DNA of 64,000 nucleotides from Pegoplata infirma (taxonomy: Eukaryota; Arthropoda; Insecta; Diptera; Anthomyiidae): the NCBI GenBank assembly GCA_963921195.1, contig OY992538.1:10626330-10690329 (forward strand). The letters run 5' to 3'. Under the pieces are notes generated by a model. The model was not told where the DNA came from and made no database searches. It saw only the letters and a program-made list of their open reading frames with translations. Below, one piece after another: positions 55,057 to 64,000 of this stretch (positions within the stretch are counted from its first letter, which is position 1; the number at the start of each line of letters is the position of its first letter). The translations under genes and the position numbers were made by a program.

Positions 55057-55524
55057 TGGGGATGAGATTTTTATGCACTAAATATGCACTGAAAACCCTA
55101 AAAATATGCACTAAAAAAAAAATGTGTGCATTAAAAATCTTGTTTTCAAAGAAAAAACTGCTTAAATAGCAAAAAATAAAGCAGGGTTTAAATAGTAACA
55201 TTAAAAACTTTATATTAGCAAGATTTTTTTAGAAAATTCAATTTTTTCTTATTTTGAAAATAAATTTTTAAAATTTAAAATAGTTTTTGAAATAAATATA
55301 TTTCAATTTGTCTATTTGCTTATTTATGCCAAAATATGCAAAAATATGCATTTAAAAGTTTGAAATATGCACAACATATGAATTTTCACCAAAAAATGCA
55401 AAAATAGGCAAAAACAAATCGATGCCATTTTAACCCAAATTTCTTGATTCGGAAAGATAATTTGTCGATATCGTTTTTGGACTATAGACAAAAAACATGC
55501 ATTTGCATGGAAATCGCATCACTA
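55057..55524. mobile_element. hAT-like element with AATATGCA motifs
   Basis: A perfect 8-bp duplication, GTTATGAC (55049-55056, 55525-55532), flanks TGGGGATGAGATTTTTATGC and, inward, TAGTGATGCGATTTCCATGC. The interior matches the element at 43558, so the two belong to related families with different ends. Confidence 0.85.
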
Positions 55525-55658
55525 GTTATGACTAATTTTATTTTTTTAAACTTCATATTCCCTGTGTTTGTTGTAAACACAATCATAAAAAGTCTCAAAA
55601 TTCAAAATTATTTGTCAATTTTGAAACCGTCTGACAATTGAAAGCAGAGGGCGAATTC

Positions 55659-55775
55659 TGTTTCTGTGATAAATTTATCACTGAAAAAATAATGTCACTT
55701 TGCCTATTAGTTTCCAATGAAGTTCACTGACATATTTTTCATTCATACATTTTTCACAGAACCAGAATCGACTAT
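55659..55775. mobile_element. Small palindromic MITE
   Basis: CGAATTCTGTTTCTGTGA and, inward, CGATTCTGGTTCTGTGAAAA form an inverted pair of about 18 bp around a 75-bp centre. Confidence 0.55.
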
Positions 55776-55794
55776 CAGGTCGTTATTTTTACAT

Positions 55795-56373
55795 GGGAAG
55801 TCTCCCTAGTGCCACCCTCCGATCTTCATGAAATTTGGATATATTGTTAAGAACGAAAATTAATTCGACACGTATTTTTTTAGCGTCCCAAACTCATTTT
55901 TATGGGTGTTCGATTTGTATGGGGGGAAATTGACCTTTTTAAGTTTTTTACGATTTACGCATATTTAAACAAAATTAATATAGACATGTGTGGTATCAGA
56001 TTAAAGGTATTAAAAATACCCATCTCGTGGTGCTAACAACGGGCCAAAGAAAATAATATTTTTCAACTTATTAACAAAAATGTCCTAAAATTTTGGTATT
56101 TTACTCAATATGACGAAAATTTTTGCATGTTTGTACACGTTCTTAGCACACGTAGATAGGTTTTCATTTGGTATGTAACATGACTAGGTTTCTTTGCATA
56201 ATATAGGAGATAAACGAAAAAAACTGAAAAATCGCCTTGTATTCCCCCTTCCTTTTTACCCCCTAAATATTAATTTGGGCCGCTAAAAAAAATACGTGTC
56301 CCTTTATTTTTTCTGATCTACAAAACAAAACCAATTCCATAAAGATCCACGGGTGACACTAGGGAGACTTCCC
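55795..56373. mobile_element. TIR element with GGGAAGTCTCCCTAGTG ends
   Basis: GGGAAGTCTCCCTAGTGCCA and, inward, GGGAAGTCTCCCTAGTGTCA extend as an inverted repeat of about 35 bp. A related right end occurs at about 58975-59090. No target duplication was found. No coding frame. Confidence 0.75.
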
Positions 56374-56990
56374 TTGTTAGTGATAGAGGGTATATATAAG
56401 TTTGTCATTCCGTTTATAACTCATCGAAATATCGGTCTGGGACCCCATAAAGTATATATATTCATGATGCCCGATCGATTTTAATACATTCTAGCGATGT
56501 CCGTCTGTCTGTCTGTGGAAAATGCTGTCGCGGACAAAATATTGCACAGAGATTACTGAAACTTAACATATTTATTGGAAGTTCTCCCGAGAAGTTTGGT
56601 ATTGCATTTGAGCGATATCGGTTCAGCGGTTCAAAAGTTATGAACGAAAATGCAAGCACACCTCAAAAATTTAAGTACATTCAACATAACCTAAATATAC
56701 AAAATGCTTTAATTCGGCTTCTGGTTGACATATGCGAACATAATTGAACACCAAATGGTATTTAAACAAGTACGAACATATATTTTGACAAAAAAAGAAC
56801 AAAATCGCGGATTTTTTTTATCAACATTTTTTTTTCGCGGAAATTTTTTTTTTCAAAAAATTTTTTTTTTTTTTCAAAAGTAATTTCCTTTTAAATAAAG
56901 TTTTTTGCAATAATCTTTTTAAAATTGTGGAGGGTATCACTACATTCGGCAAGGCCGAATTTAACTTTTCTACTTGTTATGTATATTTTT
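56374..56990 (+). mobile_element. HINE-like family B copy
   Basis: It enters at AGTGATAGAGGGTATATATA and carries GTCATTCCGTTTATAAC, GATGTCCGTCTGTCTGTCTG and the empty Transib site GATATCGGTTCAGCGGTTC. It ends with the hairpin ATTCGGCAAGGCCGAAT and TTAACTTTTCTACTTGTT. The left tip is replaced by the element at 55795. Confidence 0.65.
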
Positions 56991-57254
56991 TTTAATATTT
57001 TTTAGATAACACACACTTAATATTTTCTAACTTTTGAGACCAATTTGGAGAAAAAAAAAATTTTTTGTTTAAAAATCAGCATCGGTGGACCAAAATCGCG
57101 GTGTTGGATTTTTTTAAATATATTTCCAATTAAGTACGCAAAATTTCCGAAATTTTGATCCTGATTTGGCAAAAAATTCGGACATGAATTTAGGTCGAAA
57201 TGCGTAATTTTTTCCAACTTTGACCGCTGGTTGCCGACTGAACAAGACCTTGCA

Positions 57255-57980
57255 AATTTTTATACCCTCCAACTACAGTATGGGGGTATACTCACTTTGT
57301 CATTCCGTGTGTAACGCATCAAAATATCGGTCTAGGACCCCATAAAGTATATATATTTATGATCAGTGATCGATTTTAAGACATTCTAGCGATGTCCGTC
57401 CGTCTGTCCGTCCGTCTGTCCGTCCGTCTGTCCGTCTGTCCGTCTGTAGTTAACACGATACAGTCCAAAATAATAGAGTTAGACTCCCAAGATTTGGCAC
57501 GAATATGTCTTATTTTCCTAGGCAGGTTAAGTTCGTAAATTAGCAAAATCGGGCCAGGGGGAAAAAAGTTCCCCCTTGAAGAACTAAACCAAACTCTGAT
57601 AAATATCATTTTTTTACATGATTTTTTGTGTTATCGTTTAACAAATGCAACATTTTTATGCTACAAGAAGTTCACAGTCCTGCATTTGGACCCTGAGAAT
57701 TAGAAAATCTCGTTTTTTTTTGGACCGCCCCCCCTTTTATGGGCGTGGAATAAAAAACTATTTTTAATTTTGATAAACTTTTATTTCTTTAGTGCAAAAA
57801 GCATAAGAATGAATTTTTAAACACATATTCGAGAGGAAATTTGCCTCCTCCATTACCACTACCGAACACCCCCCCCCCAAAAAAAAAATAAAACGCCCCT
57901 GATTTTTTTTTTCTTTTTTTTGCATGTTGGAGGGTATAAAAGATTCGGCACAGCCGAATTTAACACTCTTACTTGTTTTT
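57255..57980 (+). mobile_element. HINE-like family B copy with GTCC microsatellite
   Basis: Near-terminal inverted repeats TTTATACCCTCCAAC / GTTGGAGGGTATAAA, a (GTCCGTCT)n run at 57395-57446, the hairpin ATTCGGCACAGCCGAAT, and an end in CTTACTTGTTTT. It is the most complete family B copy in the window. Confidence 0.7.
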
Positions 57981-57999
57981 CATAAATTTTCCCACAATC

Positions 58000-58640
58000 A
58001 GCCATCGTTTGGCAGGTATTACGACATGAAATTCTAAAATTTAAACTTGTACGTCCTACTACACATACCAGAAACATACCTGCAACCTTTTTTTTTACAT
58101 TTGACTTCTCTAGGGGCACTCATGGGACACTAGAGCGGAGGGAGAAAATTTTATTGAAATGTCATTTTGAATGGGAACTTCCATAGGGAGTATAGATATG
58201 GTGAAGGTACATTCGGAAAAAGTGTTGAGGGGTAAAAATAAATAGAGGTCGGTCTTACTTTTGACCACTCTAGGAGACACCATGGAAGTGGTAGGAGCTG
58301 AATTTATAAAATAAATTAAAAGAAAAAATTGTGTGCGGACCGCCTTAAGGGTTAGAGAGAGAGCGTGGGTATGTTCTGAGAAGTTGTTGGGATCAACAAA
58401 ATATTATGGGTTGGTGATTCATTTGACTACTCTAGGAGCACTTTTGAGGCAGTTAGAGCTGTACTAGGAGCAGTTTTATAAAATGTAATATTTGTATGGA
58501 AGTCCTGTTAAGAAGTGGAGGCAGAGCTTAAGTATGTTAGCAAAAAATGTTAGGGGGAGAAACTAATGGGGGTTGCTCTTGCATTTTATCCCTCAATGGT
58601 CAATTGTGAGGCGGTTTTGGAACTTTTTGTGGATTTTTTT
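58000..58640. repeat. Degenerate tandem repeat, about 160 bp
   Basis: TTTGAC(T/C)(A/T)CTCTAGG(A/G)G recurs near 58101, 58260 and 58421, with GGAACTTCC/GGAAGTCC and GGGG(A/T)AAA phrases between. Three to four units. Confidence 0.6.
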
Positions 58641-59336
58641 TTTTGTAAAAATCGAATAATTGTAAGGTACTGAGTAGCCTTCAGTAGCTAATTAGGGTTC
58701 TTAAGCACGTTCAGATCAAGTTGGCATGTTCATAGAGATGTTCAGATTAACCGTGGCTACAATTTTGTCAAATATTGTTAAAGAAAAATCAACAGCCCCT
58801 GTAAGCTATGCTGAAAAAAGTGAAAAAAACGTACGACCGCCAAAATCACATATAATAATTTCTATTAAAATTAAGCTGACTCGTATTTTTCCGTTTACCT
58901 TGTAGTTTGGATTTTATGCAAATTTTCCCGAATGACAAAATTTTTTCATAAGTTGGCAACCCTTTTTTAAATTTTAGATTGGGCAGCTAAAAAAAACAGT
59001 TAGCTCTTATTTTTCTCCTCTCATTCCCATTTCAAGTTTCAGGACAATCGGTGGGTACCCTGTGGAAGATCTCCCCTGTAAGGCACTGTAAGTTTGCGTT
59101 TAATATTTTAAGAAAGTTTTTTAATTTACCAAGATTTGTTTTTTGTTGTGTTTATGGTTGTTTTTTTGTCAAAGTTTACTGATAAATCTTTAAATATGCC
59201 GTTAATATTTAAAAAATGTATTGTAGGTTGAATATTTAGTAAATTTTCTGCTAGATCTGCAGAGTCTAGTTTCAAATACCAATATCTTAACAACCTCTGA
59301 TGGAGTGTTTTTCTCAATTTTTGAGTCAAATTTGAT
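58641..59336. other. Non-coding; remnant of the GGGAAGTCTCCC family
   Basis: About 58975-59090 shares TTGGGC(C/A)GCTAAAAAAAA and the CC(A/T)GT(G)GAAGATCTCCC-type end with the element at 55795. The rest is unassigned. Confidence 0.45.
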
Positions 59337-59834
59337 TTACATTAGTGAAATAAAAATTTGTTTATGACACTGTTAATATAATTTTAACTTTTGAAATGAA
59401 ACGCCGACACACGTAAACTTAATTTTGGGTCGTAGAATCTAGTGGCATTCTCGGTTTTGCCAGCTTAGGTCAAAATCTAGTGATATTTCATTTTAAAGTT
59501 TTGCGATTTTGAATAAAGTTTTTGTAATATTTTTTTTTTTTTTTGGAAAATTTGTTTACAACTTTTTTAAAATAACTTTATTTAGTATTTAATAGTCAAA
59601 ACTTTACTGCTACAATGATGGCTGATTAGTTTAGTCGAGTAAATAATTTATTTTTTCAATTTCCTTAAAAATCAATAAAAATCGATTGAAAATCACAAAC
59701 TTAAAAATTAAATATCTCGTAATATTGACTAGATCTGTCAAAAAGTAGAAATGCTACTGTGTTCTACGACCCAGAATTAGGTTCACGTGTCTCGGCGTTT
59801 TGGTGTGTCTATTTCACGTACTTACAGTGTAATT
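59337..59834. mobile_element. TIR element, about 50-bp inverted ends
   Basis: GAAACGCCGACACACGTAAA / TCACGTGTCTCGGCGTTTT and TTGGGTCGTAGAA / TTCTACGACCCAGAA lie in inverted order at 59397-59450 and 59750-59802. Outer TTACA(T/C)T sequences may be the true ends. No coding frame. Confidence 0.7.
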
Positions 59835-60638
59835 GAAAAAAAAAAACAGAATGCTGAGTACAAGCTATTGTTCGCGCCTTAATGTATGCTATAAACATGC
59901 TCCTTAAAAACAGGACGGTTCGTAGTTCTTAAAAAACAAATTGTGCTTTGATTTAAATTAGGTTTATTTGTTTATATTCCAAATCCTAGTCAAGGTACTT
60001 AAAAACCACTTCCCCAACCTAAAAAATTTGTATACGCATACTTCCCCTGTTAAATTCATATTAAATTATATTAAATCTGACTTTAAAAAAAATTTTAGCA
60101 TGTTTTTATGTATATTGTATAAATTTCAAATAAAAAAAAATATTGTTTTCAATATAAAAATTTCATGTAAATAACTACTTAAGTAAACACATATTGAATG
60201 TAGTGATATGTATGTTGTACTCGAACTAAAAAAAAAAAACATCTAATAAATAATAGATTTGTAGAAAATTATATTTGAATTACATTTAAAATTTATTATG
60301 CAAAATACTGAATACATTTATAAATATTTACAATCATACATATAATAAAATTTATTAAAAAAAAAAAATAGAAAAAATAATAATGTGTATACAAGTAAAA
60401 TATATACAATGAAGACAAAAAAAAAATAAAATAAAAAATTTAAAATAAAAAATATATAAAAACAAAATATAAAAATGAAGTTGAGACTAATTGTTTAATT
60501 ATTGTGCAAAATGTTGTTTAGATACAAATAAAGGGGATGGTCAAACAATAAAGGATATTTCGTAAAAATTAAAAGGAAAAACAAGAAAACAAATAGAAAA
60601 AAAAAGATATTTTTAACAATTTTTTTTTTTTTGACATA
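59835..60638. other. AT-rich stretch, nothing recognised
   Basis: Strongly A/T-biased. Frames at 59968 and 60495 are low-complexity. Confidence 0.5.
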
Positions 60639-60818
60639 CAGTGATACAAAATCAAACTTTCCGAAACGAATAGGGACCAAATTAAAGTTGACATTTTTAT
60701 TAACAAAACACTCGATGTTTTTTTTTAGTTTAGTGCTAAATTTTTCGAAATTACGTTAGCTATTACTGGTATGCTTTTCACTGCAATCGCCGAATTATTA
60801 AAAATAAACCACTGTGTA

Positions 60819-61336
60819 CACTCAAAAAAACCTTGTAAAATTACAAGAAAAACTTGTTACTTTTTTTTGTTTGCTACCTCCTATTTGACAAAAATTCCTA
60901 GTAATTTTACAAAATTTTTACCAATTATTTTGTAATTTTACAAGATTTTTACCAATAAAATTGTATATTTACAAATTTTTTGACACGTTAAATTTTACAA
61001 AGAGATTTCGTAATTTTACTGGATTTTTTGATACCTCATATTTTACGAGAATTCCTAGTAATTTTACAAGCTTTTTACAAATAATTTTGTAATTTTACAA
61101 GCTTTTTACCAATAAAATTGTAAATTTACAGTTTTTGGCGCAATTAAAATTACAAGGTGAATTTACTAGATTTTTTTTTGTAAAATTATCTTGAAAATTT
61201 GTACAATTACAAAAAAATTGTAAAATTACAAAAAAAATGTAAATTTCGATTTGTTAAAAAACAAGGAAAACGGTCAAATATTGGTAAAATTGATTACGAA
61301 ACTATTTCTAGTAATTTGACAAAGTTTTTTTTTGTG
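60819..61336. mobile_element. Second CACTCAAAAAAA element with TTGTAAAATTACAA motifs
   Basis: TA precedes CACTCAAAAAAACCTTG. The right end is TTTTTTTTTGTG. The interior shares AAGCTTTTTACCAATAAAAT and ACGAGAATTCCTAGTAA with the 41398-42556 copy. Confidence 0.7.
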
Positions 61337-61480
61337 CACCGTTGCGTATGATTGTTATTTAAGAGGGCATTCAAAAAAAAAAAACAACCTTCATGTGAGC
61401 AATTTTCAAACAGCTGTAAAAAATAAATACGCAACATTTTTGAATTCTGTTTTTTTTAATTGAAAGATAAACTATTTAAG

Positions 61481-63158
61481 TATTTTAAAAATTTTATAAC
61501 ACAAAATTTGGTCAACTAGAATTTTCAGGGTTGCCACTCAATTGCAGAATGGTTTTTTAAAGGACAAAGCCGGCTGCAGTTGTACAGAAAAAACTACTGA
61601 ACCGATTTTGACGAACTTTTTTTTATTATTTGTAGATTATTAAATTCTATAGGACTTACCGTGGCCATTTTTTGAAAAATATTGATTTGTGTTGAAGTTC
61701 TGCTAATGTAAACTTTAAAAATGAAAAAATTTACTTTTCCTCTTTGATTAAAAACATAATTAGATCAAAATTTCAAGAAATGGTCACGGTAAGTACCAGA
61801 GAATTTAATAATTTACAAATAAAAAAAAAAAATCATCAAAATCTGTCCAGCACTTTTTGCTGAACAACTGCACTCGATTTTGTACCTTGAAAAAGGCATT
61901 CTACAATTGTTGGGGACATTTTTTTCTTAATTTGTAGATTATTAAATTCTCTAGTACTTACCGTGGCCATTTTTTGAAAAATATTAATTTGTGTTGAAGT
62001 TCTGCTAATGTAAACTTTAAAAATCGAAAAATTTACTTTTCTTCTTTGATTAAAAACTCAATTAATTCAAATTTTCAAAAAATTGCCACGGTTAGTACTA
62101 GAGAATTTGATAATCTACGAATTAAAAAAAATTTCATCAAAATCGGCCCAGCACTTTTTGCAGCACAACTGAAGCCGATTTTGTACCTTAAAAAAAGCAT
62201 TCTACAATTGTTGGGGATTATTTTTTCTTGGTTTGTAGATTATTATATTCTCTAGTACTTACCGTGGCCATTTTTTTGAAAAGAATAGATTTTTGTTGAA
62301 GTTATGCTAACTTTAAAATTGGAAACATTTTTTTTTTATCTTTGATTAAAAACACAATTAGGACAAAATTTAAAAAAATTGGCCACGGTAAGTTCTAGAA
62401 AATTTAATAATCTACAAATCAAAAATTTCATCAATATTGGTCCAGCACATTTGCTGTACAACTTCGGCGATTTTGCCCCTTAAAAAAGGCATTCTACAAT
62501 TGTTGGTGAATTTTTTTTCTTGATTTGTAGATTTTTAAATTCTCTAGTACTTACCGTGGCCATTTTTTGAAAAATATTGATTTGTGTTGAAGTTATGCTA
62601 ATGTAAACTTTAAAAATGGAAAAATTTACTTTTCTTCTTTAAGTAAAAACATAATTAGATCCAAATTTCAAAAAAATGGTCACGGTATGTACTAGAGAAT
62701 TTAATATTTTACAAATCAAAAAAATTTCATCAAAATCGGTCCAGCATTTTTTGCTGTACAACTGCAGCCGATTTCGTCCCTTAAAAAAAGACATTCTACA
62801 ATTATTGGTGAAATTTTTTTCTTGATTTGTAGATTATTAAATTTTCTAGTACTTACCGTGGCCATTTTTTGAAAAATATTGATTTGTGTTGAAGTTCTGC
62901 TAATGTAAACTTTAAAAATGGAAAAATTTACTTTTCTTCCTTGATTAAAAACATAACTAAATCAAAATTTCAAAATGGTCACGGTAAGTACCAGAGAATT
63001 TGATAATCTACAAATCAAAAAAATCAAAATTTTATCAAGATCGGTCCATCACTTTTCGCTGTACAACTGCAGCCGAGTTTGTCCCTTAAAAAAACATTCA
63101 ACAACTGTTGGAGAATTTCAGTTGACCAAATTTTGTGTTATAAAATTTTAAAAATATT
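61481..63158. repeat. Five 301-bp units inside 36-bp inverted ends
   Basis: ACTTACCGTGGCCATTTTTT recurs at about 61655, 61956, 62257, 62549 and 62850. Each unit also holds the inverse, ATGG(T/C)CACGGTAAGTAC, so it can fold into a hairpin with arms of about 70 bp. The array is framed by TATTTTAAAAATTTTATAAC plus ACACAAAATTTGGTCAAC at the left and its inverse at 63121-63158, so the array seems to be the body of a transposon. Confidence 0.85.
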
Positions 63159-64000
63159 GCACAGGCCAACAAATTTTTAACCTATAAACCAACTTTTCTA
63201 AGGGTTTGAGTTGCACGAAATCCGAATCTGGTCTCAGAACATCAGGTTTACGAGATATCTTAGCTTGACGTTGAAAAAAAAGTTTTTCGACATATTCGAG
63301 ACGTTATAACTGCGAAAATTCATATTTGTTTATAAAACCTGATATGTAGTCTGCAAGTCCTACAAATTACATTTAAAATGAATGTTTAACCTTTATAATA
63401 TCTTATTTCATCTCTGAGATATCTTAACCTGAAGTTAGTTCCCGTTTCTTGACTACATCATATAAATTTCAACGGGCGATATCTCAGCAAATAGACAAGA
63501 TATCTTAACAGTTCAAAAATCATTTTTTTTGTTTTATTTTTTAATTGGGAATTTAAGAGTTTTATAAGTTCGTCGTAATATAAAGGCGAAATGTAGCAAA
63601 TTGGCATTCATAGGAAAAATAACGTGAATATAGCGAAAACCTAAAATTTTGTCAACTTCGTGTTAAGATATCTCAGAGAAGAAACAAGATATAACAGATT
63701 TTAAACATTTATTTTAAAGGTATGAAGTAGGGCTTTCAGAAAAATTGCTCACAAGAAAGCTGTTTTTTTTAAACCCCCCTAAAAGGCAATTACTAAATTA
63801 AGTATACGCCTCTTATACAGTTTTCAAGTAATTATAGTTATAATTATAATAAAAGTTCACCAACTTAAAATGCGTGGAAATAAAATTTAGCACTAAACTA
63901 AAAAAAAAACATTGAGGGGTTTGTTATGGAAAATGTCAATTTTAATTTGCGTTTAATGTCATCAAATTCCGATTTTGGCTGTTGCACTGTGTTATTTTTT

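Larger units (their letters stand above)
60639..63989. mobile_element. 3.35-kb TIR element, CAGTG ends, carrying nested elements
   Basis: About 110 bp at 60639-60750 and 63880-63989 are inverted copies: CAGTG, AAATTAAAGTTGACATTTT, CTCGATGTTTTTTTTAG and TTTAGTGCTAAATTT. TA precedes the left end and TG follows the right. CAGTG ends recall Tc1/mariner. Inside lie a MITE (60819) and a TIR-bounded array (61481). Further inverted material at 63355-63430 and 63660-63735 shares (G)AGATATCTTAAC / GTTAAGATATCTC. No transposase. It may extend the repeat-rich block beyond the right edge. Confidence 0.65.

Noticed and set aside
53590..64000. C1-domain or first exons of Stacl
   Set aside because: No minus-strand frame with the His/Cys spacing of a C1 domain and an exit phase of 1 was found. 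These exons are probably beyond the right edge.

Overview
The window is very AT-rich, intron-bearing eukaryotic DNA from a fly. Three things point to a brachyceran, probably calyptrate, dipteran: a Stac-like (Stacl) gene with a fly-style layout, many jockey-type and R1/LOA-type LINE remnants, and dispersed repeats carrying GTCTGTCC motifs and CTTACTTGTT ends. The species cannot be named from the sequence alone.

One host gene is visible, on the minus strand. Five coding exons (53377-53589, 48818-48966, 48564-48659, 32421-32615, 32218-32307) splice in consistent phase into the C-terminal part of a STAC-family adaptor with tandem SH3 domains. The N-terminal part, including the C1 domain expected for the family, must lie beyond the right edge. 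The SH3 part ends at TGA 32218-32220, followed by C. The same frame then stays open for 834 more codons to TGA 29713-29715, with no ATG in its first 101 codons. That makes regulated stop-codon readthrough the leading reading of this locus. A possible poly(A) signal lies at 29585-29590.

1-29.5 kb is the region downstream of the gene. It holds tandem arrays (1-1 kb, 1.5-2.35 kb, 3.1-3.6 kb, 4.1-4.7 kb), degenerate arrays of a 35-bp palindromic satellite (5.3-6.6, 10.4-11.2, 12.7-13.1 kb), a tRNA-derived SINE (6.6 kb), two LINEs (14.9-18.3 and 19.2-20.8 kb) with nested insertions, a 3-kb array of about 165-bp units (21.3-24.25 kb), a Transib-like element (26.4 kb) and Helentron/HINE-like repeats.

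32.6-48.5 kb is one 15.9-kb intron packed with nested LINEs, SINEs, hAT-like elements with 8-bp target duplications, an FB-like element with a 9-bp duplication and a foldback with a TAA duplication. 48.97-53.38 kb is an intron holding a 3-kb, highly homogeneous 35-bp satellite that reverses orientation once, so its transcript could fold into a very long hairpin. 53.6-64 kb, presumably the next intron upstream, holds further MITEs, HINE-like repeats and a 3.35-kb terminal-inverted-repeat element containing five 301-bp units.

All calls come from reading by eye. Exon junctions are supported by splice consensus, phase and family resemblance. Transposon classes rest on terminal repeats and target-site duplications, not on database searches.
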